Below are positions 19,782-28,022 of a DNA stretch of 64,000 nucleotides, piece after piece. Position numbers and translations under genes: made by a program. The notes below the pieces were generated by a model. That model had not been told where the DNA came from, did no database searches, and saw nothing but the letters and a program-made list of their open reading frames with translations. Source of the DNA: Herminiimonas sp. KBW02 (GTDB taxonomy: Bacteria > Pseudomonadota > Gammaproteobacteria > Burkholderiales > Burkholderiaceae_D); assembly GCF_003852535.1 (NCBI RefSeq), contig NZ_QAJP01000008.1, forward strand, positions 192,013 to 256,012, written 5' to 3'. Position 1 is the stretch's first letter; each line of letters begins with the position of its first letter.

Positions 19782-20138
19782 GAGTTCAGGCACTTTCTAA
19801 AAAACAGCAACGACAGCCGCAACGGGTATGACAAAACGGCAAACCCGCAGTGCTAAAGAATTCTGATGGGAAAGACATCAGCAGAGCCAGTCTGCTGAGT
19901 TGGGCTTATCCAGGCCAGGTTGCATAAGACTAACTTAAAAATGCCTATCTTGTGGCGGGCGGGCAAAACCGCAATGTTGGCCACGGGCAAATGGAATTTT
20001 TGCCAGTCGGCAGAGTCGGTACTATATTAAGGATAGCGTACTCAAGATAACGTCAGCACGCATGCTTAAGCCCAAATGTACATGGCCGGAAGCTGCAGCG
20101 TACATCTGCCGCCGTCCCATAGAAAAAAGGATGATCGC
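19782..20138 (+). promoter_or_regulatory. Intergenic region with a sigma-70 promoter for the small wHTH gene
   Basis: No gene is seen in these 357 bases. TTGCCA (20000-20005) and TATATT (20023-20028) are separated by exactly 17 bases and read towards the 94-residue gene at 20139, which gives a leader of about 100 nt. The promoter of the permease on the other strand should also lie here, but I could not place it. Confidence 0.65.
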
Positions 20139-20423
20139 ATGACTGTTACCAGAAACAAATTCGGGGTTCCACAGTATCCGCTGGATGATGCGCGCAGATT
20201 ATTTGTACTGGCTTCCGCAATCGATTTACTGGAACGCCCTACTCCGACTGCCATCGACGATCTGACCGGCATCGACAAAAGTTCGATTGATGAACAAGTC
20301 GATAAACTGCGCGAACAGTACGGCATGATCATCCACAAATTTGGCGATATCTACCGCATCGAGTCGTGGGGCGAGGTCCTGAACAAGGATAGCGTGGCGA
20401 AAGCAATGCAACACGATGCCTGA
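20139..20423 (+). CDS. Small winged-helix-like protein, unknown function
   Basis: A 94-residue protein with no family I can name. The ATG at 20139 is chosen because AAAAAGG ends 8 nt upstream. Residues about 17-75 look like a compact winged helix: DARRLFVLASAIDLLER, then PTAIDDLTGIDKSSIDEQVDKL as helix-turn-helix, then a short hairpin YGMIIHKFGDIYRIE, followed by a helix. The pattern recalls MarR-like or replication-associated wHTH modules. It faces the RES toxin gene tail to tail across 15 bases. DNA binding is an inference from predicted secondary structure only. Confidence 0.75.
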   Translation: MTVTRNKFGVPQYPLDDARRLFVLASAIDLLERPTPTAIDDLTGIDKSSIDEQVDKLREQYGMIIHKFGDIYRIESWGEVLNKDSVAKAMQHDA

Positions 20424-20438
20424 CATCTTGCGTATCGA

Positions 20439-21125
20439 CTATTTACGCACAGCCTTCACCTTGGGTTGCGGCGTCCCCGACCAGGTCAGTTCATACGCCT
20501 GACCGCGTCGCACATTCCCTACCAGCGCAGGACGGAAGCAAGCCAGATTGGTACCGCCCGCATGCCGTACACTGGGATAAATAATCCCCAGCGAACCTGC
20601 TTCCAATAATTGCACTGCCAGTTTTTGCGACGCCAGGTAGCTATCAGGCACCAGGCATTTGGCATAACGCGCAGCACCGCGTAGGTCATGGAATTCGCTA
20701 TTGAAATCTGCCAGCAACACCTGATAACGCACGCTATCGTCAAAGCGGTCTATCTCGTAATACTCGACAGTTTTATGAAAGACGATTTCATCCAGAGCCG
20801 TCTGCAACTCGAAAGCGCAATACCACGCACCCCGCTCATCCGTGTTGAAACGACTCCCTTCCGGTCGCGCATAGGTGTAGGCCGCATTGATCATGCGAAA
20901 GTTAGGCACGCCAAATACCAGCTCATCCACGCCTATGCCGGTAGCACCGCCATGCTCGGCGATCAGGCGCGCATTGGTTGCATTATCAAGCTCAAAGATA
21001 TCGGCCAGATGCCCGGCATCTTCAGAAAGCGCAAGCAGTACTGAATCTTCTTTATCGACAAAACGCGAAGGGATTAAACGGCAGGTATCAAACTGACGCA
21101 ATTGCACTAGCGGCAGTGACGCCAT
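20439..21125 (-). CDS. RES-domain toxin of a RES/Xre toxin-antitoxin pair
   Basis: RES toxins consume NAD+ and stop growth. The 228 residues carry the three family residues: Arg92 in GSRFNTDE, Glu106 (FELQTALDE) and Ser185 (IIYPSVRH). The ATG at 21125 is used because GGAGG lies 6 nt upstream inside the antitoxin's last codons. It shares a base with the antitoxin stop (TGATG), and a GTG one codon earlier is the alternative. The coupling and the antitoxin-first order are those of known Res-Xre operons such as in Pseudomonas putida. The frame is intact, so the toxin is probably active. Confidence 0.93.
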   Translation of the reverse strand: MASLPLVQLRQFDTCRLIPSRFVDKEDSVLLALSEDAGHLADIFELDNATNARLIAEHGGATGIGVDELVFGVPNFRMINAAYTYARPEGSRFNTDERGAWYCAFELQTALDEIVFHKTVEYYEIDRFDDSVRYQVLLADFNSEFHDLRGAARYAKCLVPDSYLASQKLAVQLLEAGSLGIIYPSVRHAGGTNLACFRPALVGNVRRGQAYELTWSGTPQPKVKAVRK

Positions 21126-21562
21126 CACAAACCTCCGCGTCGCGCATCCAGTAATTTACGTACGGTCTGCATCGCGAGTAAGCCACCGGCCTGCATATAA
21201 ACCAGCGGCGAGAGGCCAGAGAAAATCACGTTTTTATTCGGCAGGCTGACCCATTCATCTGCCAACTTATCGCCGTACAAAATGTGCAATGCCTTATAGA
21301 TACCTATCAAGTAGGAAATGCGCGTGATGCGATCGACCTCAAGCAGACGATCAGGATTCTTTTTCCACTCGTAGAAGGCACTGCTGGATAAACCACCCAA
21401 CAACTCGCGGGCATCTTCGTCGCGCAACTTCCATGCAGCGGCCAGCAAGAAGAAACCTTTGAGCGCGGAACGGGACAAACGCTCTCTTTCTGACTTCGCG
21501 TTCAGATCCACCAGCGCTGCTGGCTCAAATCGACTCTTCGGATAGGCGTATGCTGCACTCAT
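21125..21562 (-). CDS. Xre/MbcA/ParS-type antitoxin of the RES pair
   Basis: Cognate antitoxin of 145 residues. An Xre-like HTH region (about 28-85: LSRSALKGFFLLAAAWKLRD, then LLGGLSSSAFYEW) is followed by the DUF2384 toxin-binding domain ADEWVSLPN, IFSGLSPLVYM and LLDARRGG at the C-terminus. The ATG at 21562 has a strong GGAGG 5 nt before it; the open frame further upstream is non-coding. The pair is probably autoregulated: the promoter immediately upstream holds repeated ATATGG elements. Confidence 0.92.
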   Translation of the reverse strand: MSAAYAYPKSRFEPAALVDLNAKSERERLSRSALKGFFLLAAAWKLRDEDARELLGGLSSSAFYEWKKNPDRLLEVDRITRISYLIGIYKALHILYGDKLADEWVSLPNKNVIFSGLSPLVYMQAGGLLAMQTVRKLLDARRGGL

Positions 21563-21565
21563 GAT

Positions 21566-21610
21566 TTCCTCCATATATGGATATAATATACTCCGAATAT
21601 GGAATTTCAA
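21566..21610 (-). promoter_or_regulatory. RES/Xre operon promoter and candidate operator
   Basis: On the complement, TTGAAA (21605-21610), 16 bases, then TATTAT (21583-21588) form a sigma-70 promoter whose start point would fall about 14 nt before the antitoxin ATG. ATATGG occurs at 21575-21580, inside the palindrome CCATATATGG (21571-21580), and again at 21597-21602. The two copies are 22 bp apart and bracket the -10 box, a good layout for antitoxin binding. Confidence 0.7.
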
Positions 21611-21682
21611 GTTTACCCCATGCCATGCCAAATCTAGGAAAGCATGTATATTCCCGTGCATATGCATGAATGGATTGATTTC

Positions 21683-21738
21683 TATGCGCAAATGATTGCC
21701 TCTTTGATCGTGATTATGCGCATATGTATAGTCTTTGC
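21683..21738 (+). promoter_or_regulatory. Promoter of the XRE gene with flanking direct repeats; probably leaderless
   Basis: TTGATC (21704-21709), 17 bases, TATAGT (21727-21732) is a near-ideal sigma-70 promoter. The expected start point, about 7 nt past the -10 box, is the A of the ATG at 21739. There is no Shine-Dalgarno sequence. TATGCGCA is repeated at 21683-21690 and 21715-21722, 32 bp apart (about three helical turns) on either side of the -35 box, and is a candidate operator. Confidence 0.65.
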
Positions 21739-22128
21739 ATGACTATAGGAGACCGCCTGGATCAGGCCATGAAGGCAGCGCGCATCAAATCGCAAAGCGA
21801 ACTCGCCCGACTTTCCGGCGTACCGCAAGCGACGATTAGCCGCATCCTGAAAGCCGTCGGTAGTAAAGGTCCGGAAACCGAAACCATCAAAAAGCTGGCA
21901 AAGGCTTGCCGGGTTTCGTTCTCATGGCTGAACGAAGGCGTGAATGATCCGGACTCACCAGAAGTCGCTACAGACAGTTATCCTGCTATGGATAAACGCA
22001 TAGCGCATGCAGTCAAGCTGATGCAGCAAATGTCGGAATATCAGCTCAATCAAATGATCAAAATCATCGATACCATTGCCGAACCCATGCACGGCAACGG
22101 CTCGGACAAACCAGGCTCCAATAGCTAA
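21739..22128 (+). CDS. XRE-family transcriptional regulator
   Basis: A 129-residue regulator with an N-terminal lambda-repressor-type HTH (about 4-62: RLDQAMKAARIKSQSELARL, then VPQATISRILKA) and LAKACRVSFSWLNEG, the usual end of the domain. A C-terminal helix KLMQQMSEYQLNQMIKIIDT probably dimerises. It resembles short phage-type regulators without a peptidase domain. The ATG at 21739 is preferred because the HTH begins at once and the promoter places the transcript start on it. It is divergent from the RES/Xre operon across 176 bases, so cross-regulation is plausible. Confidence 0.85.
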   Translation: MTIGDRLDQAMKAARIKSQSELARLSGVPQATISRILKAVGSKGPETETIKKLAKACRVSFSWLNEGVNDPDSPEVATDSYPAMDKRIAHAVKLMQQMSEYQLNQMIKIIDTIAEPMHGNGSDKPGSNS

Positions 22129-22259
22129 TCCCCTGCCCCGCGACAACGTCTCCCGGTCGCCACACCACCACTCTCACGATGCCATTTGTCGCCTTCGCAC
22201 AGTTGAGCGACATTCTTCCAGACTAGTCCCGCGTAATTTCTTCATTAAAAGATCCATTA

Positions 22260-22281
22260 TTCTATTCATTCACGAATAGAA
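22260..22281. promoter_or_regulatory. Perfect 8-bp dyad upstream of the orphan wHTH gene
   Basis: TTCTATTC (22260-22267) and GAATAGAA (22274-22281) form a perfect inverted repeat with a 6-base centre, about 90 nt before the next gene. This geometry suits a dimeric regulator; no binding protein is known. Confidence 0.4.
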
Positions 22282-22371
22282 CATCAGCTAGCACGGATAC
22301 TCACCAAATCAATATGCTGCTCTGAAGAATTGCAGATCAGCCGACATGCTTACAACTGAAAAGCGAGACTC

Positions 22372-22947
22372 ATGAAGAAACCCGTACACCGATATTCTCC
22401 TCGCCCTGGCAGCAAGGTCGCAGAAGCAATCGATGCACTCAGCAAGGGGCCAATGACGCCCAAGGAATTGGCCAAGGTATTGCAACGCGAAAGTTCTGCG
22501 ATCAATACCCTGCTGTTGCGGGCACTTACGCACGAAGCCATCATCAAGGTGAAGGACACTCGTGGCCGCCTCTACTTCGCAGCTCCCGATACGGTCCTGG
22601 AAGGACAATTTATCGCGGTCAATATGCATGACGCAGTGACCGGCAGCGTCGATACACCATCGAAACAAAACATCCTGCAATTGCAGATCGCTTCATCCGG
22701 AAAAGTACCTGCCCTCATATCATCCAATGTGCATGCAATCAACGGCCATGAAAATGGCGAAAAATATACGACTGAGCACGCAGAGTCACCACCACCTGGC
22801 ATCAACCCGACGTCCCCACCCGTCATTGCAGGTTTGTTTTCTGACGGTGAGCTGACCGTCTCGATAGGCGGCGAATGTCTGCAACTCGATACTGCGCAAC
22901 GTCAGCAACTTTATGCCTATCTGCACAAGATCAGGTACCTCGAATAA
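22372..22947 (+). CDS. Orphan winged-helix protein, unknown function
   Basis: A 191-residue protein I do not recognise. Residues about 14-66 look like a winged helix: GSKVAEAIDALSKGPMTPKE, then LAKVLQRESSAINTLLLRAL, then a wing IIKVKDTRGRLYF. The middle (about 90-150) is low-complexity, Ser/Pro/Asn-rich and probably a linker. The C-terminus GELTVSIGGECLQLDTAQRQ looks like a small separate domain. The overall shape recalls phage or plasmid replication-associated proteins. The ribosome-binding site is weak (GCGAG). It is followed by its own strong terminator, so it is a single-gene unit. Confidence 0.7.
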   Translation: MKKPVHRYSPRPGSKVAEAIDALSKGPMTPKELAKVLQRESSAINTLLLRALTHEAIIKVKDTRGRLYFAAPDTVLEGQFIAVNMHDAVTGSVDTPSKQNILQLQIASSGKVPALISSNVHAINGHENGEKYTTEHAESPPPGINPTSPPVIAGLFSDGELTVSIGGECLQLDTAQRQQLYAYLHKIRYLE

Positions 22948-23250
22948 CACCATCAAAACTGCCTAACTGACACGTCACAACGTATCAATTTGGTGCACTT
23001 CTTATAAAGCCCCTATTAAAAATAGTCGGGCTTTATTTCATTTGAGGTTTTTTATCAAAAACCGTCGCAAATCCGCATCAAATCTCATATTTATGGGAGC
23101 GTTTATTTCCATACAGCATGGTAGCTTCATAAAAATTTCCTCGCGGCATCACGCATTTTTCTAGTCTATGGACCACTTTTTTTCACAAACGCGTTTCGTA
23201 CTCATCATCACTCAGCGAAGAATTTCAATGACGTACATTGGGAGATAACG
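22948..23250 (+). other. Gap between the wHTH gene and the chemotaxis gene
   Basis: Apart from the terminator at 23006-23040 this holds only the leader of the chemoreceptor gene. It is AT-rich, with several T-runs. I see no convincing sigma-28 or sigma-70 promoter and no gene. Confidence 0.5.
23006..23040 (+). terminator. Terminator after the orphan wHTH gene
   Basis: AAAGCCC (23006-23012) pairs with GGGCTTT (23028-23034), and inside it CTATT pairs with AATAG around a 3-nt loop. A T-rich tail follows. It isolates the upstream gene from the chemoreceptor. Confidence 0.8.
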
Positions 23251-24936
23251 ATGTTTGCAAATATGAAGGTAGGAACCAAGCTCAGCCTCGGATTCGGCAT
23301 CACTGTACTGCTCACATTGCTGATCGCGATATTCGCCTTAATGCGAATAAACCAGATCGACGGTGTCATAGCCGCACAGAACGAAATTCGCACCCAGCAA
23401 CTTGAACGCCTCTACACTGCGCGCGAGGCACTGGGCCAGACTGGCCTCGCGGCGCGTAACGCGTATATCTTTACGAACAAGGCAGACGCTGTAAAAGAGC
23501 TAGACATCCTGGATGCGCAAAAAGCCATCTACCTGGATGCCCTGGCACAGATGACACCCCATTTCAAAGGCGACGCCAACTTTGAAAAAGTCAGCACAGG
23601 TTTGCTGACCATGGCAGAAGAACTCAAACGCCCGCGTCAGTTCCGCGATGCGGATCAAATGGAAGCCTTCGGCAAATTTCTCGTCAATGAATGCAGTCCC
23701 TTGCGTCGACAAATCGTTGCAGACATCGGTGTTGTCGTCACCTCGATGCAGAAAATAGTCGAAGCAAAAAGTAATGAAGCCAACCTCGCTGCCAAACAAT
23801 CCATCACCGTCATCATCGCGATCTCAGCCGTTGCGCTGCTCCTGAGCATAGGCCTGGGCATCTTCATCAGCCGCTCGATTACGCGTCCGCTGAACGAAGC
23901 AGTGCTGGTTGCACAAACCGTAGCCAGCGGCGATCTGACCAGCAAAATCGAAGTCAAATCCAAAGATGAAACCGGCCAGTTGCTGCAGGCGCTGAAGAAC
24001 ATGAACCAAAGCCTGATCGGCATCGTCGATGAGGTCCGCAGCGGCACCTCCACCATGGCCACGGCATCTAACCAGATCGCCAGCGGCAATATGGATCTCT
24101 CTTCGCGTACAGAAGAACAAGCCAGCTCACTGGAAGAAACTGCCTCGTCGATGGAAGAACTCACCTCTACCGTCAGACAAAATGCAGATAACGCACGTCA
24201 GGCGAATAGCCTGTCCTTGTCGGCTTCCGAAATAGCAATCAAAGGCGGCAACGTCGTCAGCGAAGTCGTCGTCACCATGAACGGCATCAATGACTCCGCC
24301 AAGAAAATCACCGACATCATCGGCGTCATCGACGGCATCGCCTTCCAGACCAACATCCTGGCCCTGAATGCGGCAGTCGAAGCGGCACGTGCCGGTGAAC
24401 AGGGCCGCGGCTTTGCCGTCGTCGCCAGCGAAGTGCGCAATCTGGCACAACGCTCCGCTGCCGCAGCCAAAGAAATCAAGGCACTGATAGACGACTCGGT
24501 CGGTCGTGTCGATACCGGCAGCAAACTGGTGGCACAAGCCGGTTCGACCATGACAGAAGTTGTTGACAGCGTAAAACGTGTGACCGACATCATGGCTGAA
24601 ATCATGGCCGCCAGCGAAGAACAAAGCGCAGGCATAGTACAGGTCAATCAGGCCATCTCGCAAATGGACAACGTCACACAGCAAAATGCGGCACTGGTAG
24701 AAGAAGCAGCGGCTGCAGCGGACTCGCTCAAGGATCAGGCGGTCAAGCTTGAGCAAACCGTCAGCGTCTTCAAAATCGACGCCAACGCAGTCCATGTGGA
24801 GCAGCAACAGCAGGAAGCGACGCACGCGACACCAGTCCGGCCTGCCCTTACCTCCAAACTATCCAGCATCAAACGCGCGGTATCGCCACCACGCCATCGA
24901 CTTGCCGTTGTCGCGACGGCAACCGGTATCGATTGA
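23251..24936 (+). CDS. Methyl-accepting chemotaxis protein
   Basis: Transmembrane chemoreceptor of 561 residues. The first membrane segment is at about 10-32, the periplasmic four-helix-bundle-like sensor at about 33-185, and the second segment at about 187-208. A HAMP domain (SITRPLNEAVLVAQTVASGD) follows, then a long methylation/signalling coiled coil with the hairpin NILALNAAVEAARAGEQG near residue 370. EEQASSLEETASSMEEL is a typical methylation region. The C-terminus is basic and ends TATGID, without the NWETF-type CheR tether. GGGAG lies 6 nt before the ATG. The ligand is unknown, and no che genes are nearby. Confidence 0.95.
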   Translation: MFANMKVGTKLSLGFGITVLLTLLIAIFALMRINQIDGVIAAQNEIRTQQLERLYTAREALGQTGLAARNAYIFTNKADAVKELDILDAQKAIYLDALAQMTPHFKGDANFEKVSTGLLTMAEELKRPRQFRDADQMEAFGKFLVNECSPLRRQIVADIGVVVTSMQKIVEAKSNEANLAAKQSITVIIAISAVALLLSIGLGIFISRSITRPLNEAVLVAQTVASGDLTSKIEVKSKDETGQLLQALKNMNQSLIGIVDEVRSGTSTMATASNQIASGNMDLSSRTEEQASSLEETASSMEELTSTVRQNADNARQANSLSLSASEIAIKGGNVVSEVVVTMNGINDSAKKITDIIGVIDGIAFQTNILALNAAVEAARAGEQGRGFAVVASEVRNLAQRSAAAAKEIKALIDDSVGRVDTGSKLVAQAGSTMTEVVDSVKRVTDIMAEIMAASEEQSAGIVQVNQAISQMDNVTQQNAALVEEAAAAADSLKDQAVKLEQTVSVFKIDANAVHVEQQQQEATHATPVRPALTSKLSSIKRAVSPPRHRLAVVATATGID

Positions 24937-25020
24937 ACACAATTCAATTCGGTTTCGGATCAACAAGAGCGGCTACAGTCATTAATCTGACCGGGCCGTA
25001 AAAAATAGCAGCAAAGCATT

Positions 25021-25053
25021 TCCCGCCCTGAGCAATCTCGGCGGGATTTTTTT
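25021..25053 (+). terminator. Chemoreceptor terminator
   Basis: TCCCGCC (25021-25027) and GGCGGGA (25040-25046) form the stem, followed directly by seven T residues. It ends plus-strand transcription before the opposing tRNA gene. Confidence 0.88.
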
Positions 25054-25086
25054 GTCTGTTGGATTGGAATGGCAGGAACGGAATAA

Positions 25087-25176
25087 TGGCGGAAGCGGTG
25101 AGATTCGAACTCACGAACGGGATAAACCGTCGCCAGTTTTCAAGACTGGTGCCTTCAACCACTCGGCCACACTTCC
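25087..25176 (-). tRNA. tRNA-Ser (anticodon UGA)
   Basis: On the complement the acceptor GGAAGTG pairs with CGCTTCC, with one G-T pair. The anticodon loop reads CTTGAAA with anticodon TGA. A long variable arm follows (GACGGTTTATCCCGTT), then GTTCGAATC as the T loop, and the encoded CCA (25087-25089). The large variable arm and GGCCGAGTGGTTGAAGGC D-arm are typical of class II tRNA-Ser. It reads UCA-type Ser codons. Confidence 0.97.
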
Positions 25177-25328
25177 GTTTTGAGATGTTGACGAACAAAC
25201 CACATCCGTCCGATTTACTACGCATTGCACGAGCGTGCAATTAACCGGCGAAGCAGTCCATCAACTTCCAAGAGGTCGCATTATACCTAACTCCCCTGGA
25301 ATTGCCGACTGTCCGGCGATTATTTGTT

Positions 25329-26573
25329 TCAATCCGCCAAAAACATTTCCTGCAAATCATTCAGGAAACGCTGGCCCAGCACCGTCGGCTTGATGGTTTT
25401 ATGGTCGCGGTAGAGCAAACCCTTGGCTTCGGCCTCGTTCAGCGCCCGCTCCACCGCATTGAGTGGCATACCGGTGCGTTCGGCGAACATGTTGACCTCC
25501 ACGCCTTCCACCAGACGCATCGCGTTGAGCATAAATTCAAAGCCGAGTTCGTCGCGCGTGATTTCCTTTTCTTCCTGGATAGGATTGCCCAGGCGCATTT
25601 GCTCCATATAGCTCTTGGGCTGCTTGTAACGCGCCTGCCGGATCACGCGGTGCGGGAATGACAGTTTGGTGTGCGCTCCGGCACCTATGCCAAGGTAGTC
25701 GCCGAACTGCCAGTAGTTGAGGTTATGCCGTGCCTGGCGCTTGGGCTGCGCATAAGCCGAGACTTCGTAGTGCTGGTAACCGGCTGCACTGGTTTCCTGC
25801 TCTATCATGTCCTGCATGTCGGCACTGGTGTCGTCATCCGGCACGTTGGGCGGATACTTGGCGAAGACTGTGTTCGGCTCCATCGTCAGGTGATACAGCG
25901 ATAAATGCGGCGGTGCATAGCTGATCGCCGTTTGCACGTCCTGTCGCGCCTCGTCCAGCGTTTGCGATGGCAACGCATACATCAGGTCGAGATTGAAGTT
26001 ATCGAAGTTGCTGGCAGCGATGTCCACTGCACGACGTGCTTCGTCGCCGTCATGGATGCGGCCCAATGCCTGCAGATGCCGTGGATTGAAGCTTTGTATC
26101 CCTATCGACAGGCGATTGATACCGCTGGTACGGTAGGACTTGAATTTCTCCGCTTCAAAGGTACCCGGGTTAGCTTCCATCGTGATCTCTACCGCCCCGT
26201 CCAGCGGCAGCAAGGTGCGGATGTCGGAGAGCAAGCGATCCAGTCCTGCAGCAGACAACAGACTCGGCGTACCGCCACCAATGAAGATCGTATAAATCTT
26301 GCGGCCCCAGATCAGTGGCAAGGCCATCTCGAGGTCGGCGCGCAAGGCAGACAGGTATTCATCTTCCGGGAATGCGCCGGTCGCTTCATGCGAGTTGAAA
26401 TCACAGTACGGACATTTCTTCACGCACCACGGGAAATGCACATACAGCGACAGCGGTGGCAATGCGGTCAGGCTTAATGCACCCGGCTTCAGATAGGTCG
26501 TGGCAACGCGTGCCGGTCCCGAGTGATCGAGCGCAGCAGCGACATCGGCGCTGATCGGTTTAATCGGGATCAT
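25329..26573 (-). CDS. hemW: Radical SAM protein HemW (haem chaperone)
   Basis: HemW resembles the oxygen-independent coproporphyrinogen III oxidase HemN but is thought to act as a haem chaperone. The 414 residues contain the 4Fe-4S motif CVKKCPYC (near residue 52), FIGGGTPSLL, the SAM-region EITMEANPGT and GINRLSIGIQSF. The C-terminal HemN domain ends with LLYRDHKTIKPTVLGQRFLN. It overlaps rdgB by four bases (ATGA), so translation is coupled. The rdgB-hemW pair is widely conserved. Confidence 0.95.
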   Translation of the reverse strand: MIPIKPISADVAAALDHSGPARVATTYLKPGALSLTALPPLSLYVHFPWCVKKCPYCDFNSHEATGAFPEDEYLSALRADLEMALPLIWGRKIYTIFIGGGTPSLLSAAGLDRLLSDIRTLLPLDGAVEITMEANPGTFEAEKFKSYRTSGINRLSIGIQSFNPRHLQALGRIHDGDEARRAVDIAASNFDNFNLDLMYALPSQTLDEARQDVQTAISYAPPHLSLYHLTMEPNTVFAKYPPNVPDDDTSADMQDMIEQETSAAGYQHYEVSAYAQPKRQARHNLNYWQFGDYLGIGAGAHTKLSFPHRVIRQARYKQPKSYMEQMRLGNPIQEEKEITRDELGFEFMLNAMRLVEGVEVNMFAERTGMPLNAVERALNEAEAKGLLYRDHKTIKPTVLGQRFLNDLQEMFLAD

Positions 26574-27154
26574 CGCAATTTTTCTATCAAGGCACGCAAG
26601 GCCTGGCCGCGATGCGACAGGCGATTTTTTTCTTCGGCGGTCAGTTCTGCCACGGTTTTTTGCTGTTCCGGCAACCAGAAATAAGCGTCGTAACCAAAGC
26701 CGCCCTGCCCGCGTGGTTCTGCCAGCATTTCGCCATTCCAGCGGCCTTCTGCGATTACAGGTTGCGGGTCGTCAGCATGACGCACGAAGACCAGCACGCA
26801 ATAGTAGTAGGCGGATTTATCCGCGTGCGCGGCGAGGTCCGCGATAAGTTTTTCATTGTTGCGTTGATCTGATTTTGGCTCGCCGGCATAGCGTGCCGAG
26901 TACACCCCGGGAGCACCGCCCAGTGCATTGACGCAGACACCAGAGTCGTCGGCGAGTGCCGGTTTGCCGGTCAGGCGTGCGGCGTGGCGGGCTTTGGCGA
27001 TCGCGTTTTCCACGAAGGTGACATGCGGCTCTTCCGCTTCCGGTACGTTGAATTCGCCCTGCGCATGCACATCAAAATTGATGGACGACAGCAAGGCGCC
27101 GAATTCTTTCAATTTACCTGCATTATTAGAGGCGAGGATAAGGGTACGCGACAT
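26570..27154 (-). CDS. rdgB: dITP/XTP pyrophosphatase RdgB
   Basis: Removes deaminated purine triphosphates (dITP, XTP) to keep them out of DNA and RNA. At 194 residues it has the normal length. LASNNAGKLKEF (about 6-17) and ALADDSGVCVNALGGAPGVY (about 65-85), with the catalytic Asp, are present, as are GGFGYDAYFW and LSHRGQAL near the end. A terminator separates it from rph, so rdgB-hemW probably has its own promoter in the 127-base gap. Confidence 0.97.
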   Translation of the reverse strand: MSRTLILASNNAGKLKEFGALLSSINFDVHAQGEFNVPEAEEPHVTFVENAIAKARHAARLTGKPALADDSGVCVNALGGAPGVYSARYAGEPKSDQRNNEKLIADLAAHADKSAYYYCVLVFVRHADDPQPVIAEGRWNGEMLAEPRGQGGFGYDAYFWLPEQQKTVAELTAEEKNRLSHRGQALRALIEKLR

Positions 27155-27176
27155 GATGATCCGAAATTAAAAACGA

Positions 27177-27206
27177 TAAAAAACCCGGCCTCAAATACAG
27201 CCGGGT
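27177..27206 (-). terminator. rph terminator
   Basis: On the complement ACCCGGC (27200-27206) pairs with GCCGGGT (27183-27189), and a run of six U residues follows. It lies about 75 nt downstream of the rph stop. Confidence 0.8.
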
Positions 27207-27281
27207 GATTTGACACTGTCCGCTGGGGCCGAGCGCTGCAGCATTTGCATAAAAGCAAGTCCGTGCAGCGCAGGCTCTATT

Positions 27282-28016
27282 TTACGCAGCTATTGCTAAC
27301 GCCTGTTTTTGCAGCACGATCAGGTCGCTGATGCCGTCTTGCGCCAGATCCAGCAATTTGTTCATGGTCGCGCGGTCGAAAGCAGCGCCTTCTGCCGTGC
27401 CCTGTACTTCGATGAAGTGGCCGGCATCGGTCATGACGATGTTCATATCGGTATCGCAATCCGAGTCTTCCGTGTAATCGAGGTCCAGCACTGGCTGGCC
27501 TTTATAAACGCCGACCGAGATCGCAGCCACAAAATGCTTGAGCGGGATTGCCGGGATGACGTTTTGCGCGACCAGTTTGCTGAAGGCGTCGTAAGCGGCA
27601 ACCATGGTGCCGGTAATCGCTGCGGTACGTGTACCACCGTCAGCCTGAATGACGTCGCAATCCAGATGCAGGGTACGCTCACCAAATCCCTGCAGATCAA
27701 AAGCGGCGCGCAATGAGCGACCGATCAGGCGCTGGATTTCCTGGGTACGACCGGATTGTTTGCCGCGTGCCGCTTCGCGATCCATGCGTGTGTGTGTCGA
27801 ACGTGGCAGCATGCCATATTCAGCTGTCAACCAGCCCTGGCCTTTGCCCTTGAGGAAGCCGGGCACGCGGTCTTCGATGCTGGCGGTGCAGATGACTTTG
27901 GTATCGCCGCATTCGATCAGGACCGAACCCTCGGCGTGCTTGGTGTAGTTACGGGTCAGTTTGATGGCGCGCAAGGCATCAGCGGCGCGTCCGCTGGGAC
28001 GATTTTCATACGACAT
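27282..28016 (-). CDS. rph: Ribonuclease PH
   Basis: Phosphorolytic 3'-exoribonuclease that trims tRNA 3' ends; hexameric, cytosolic. The 244 residues begin with [20 protein letters not shown], typical of RNase PH. The phosphate-binding and catalytic features [34 protein letters not shown] and [16 protein letters not shown] are all intact. It begins 7 nt after the PP2C gene ends, so it is probably co-transcribed with the kinase and phosphatase. Confidence 0.97.
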   Translation of the reverse strand: MSYENRPSGRAADALRAIKLTRNYTKHAEGSVLIECGDTKVICTASIEDRVPGFLKGKGQGWLTAEYGMLPRSTHTRMDREAARGKQSGRTQEIQRLIGRSLRAAFDLQGFGERTLHLDCDVIQADGGTRTAAITGTMVAAYDAFSKLVAQNVIPAIPLKHFVAAISVGVYKGQPVLDLDYTEDSDCDTDMNIVMTDAGHFIEVQGTAEGAAFDRATMNKLLDLAQDGISDLIVLQKQALAIAA

Positions 28017-28022
28017 GTGGCT

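Noticed and set aside
23251-24936. Chemoreceptor as part of a prophage or island with the RES/Xre genes
   Set aside because: A strong terminator separates them, codon use looks native, and no mobility gene is present.
25087-25176. tRNA-Ser as an integration site (attB)
   Set aside because: No integrase, no partial tRNA copy and no composition change were seen nearby. The accessory genes at 20-23 kb are separated from it by the chemoreceptor.
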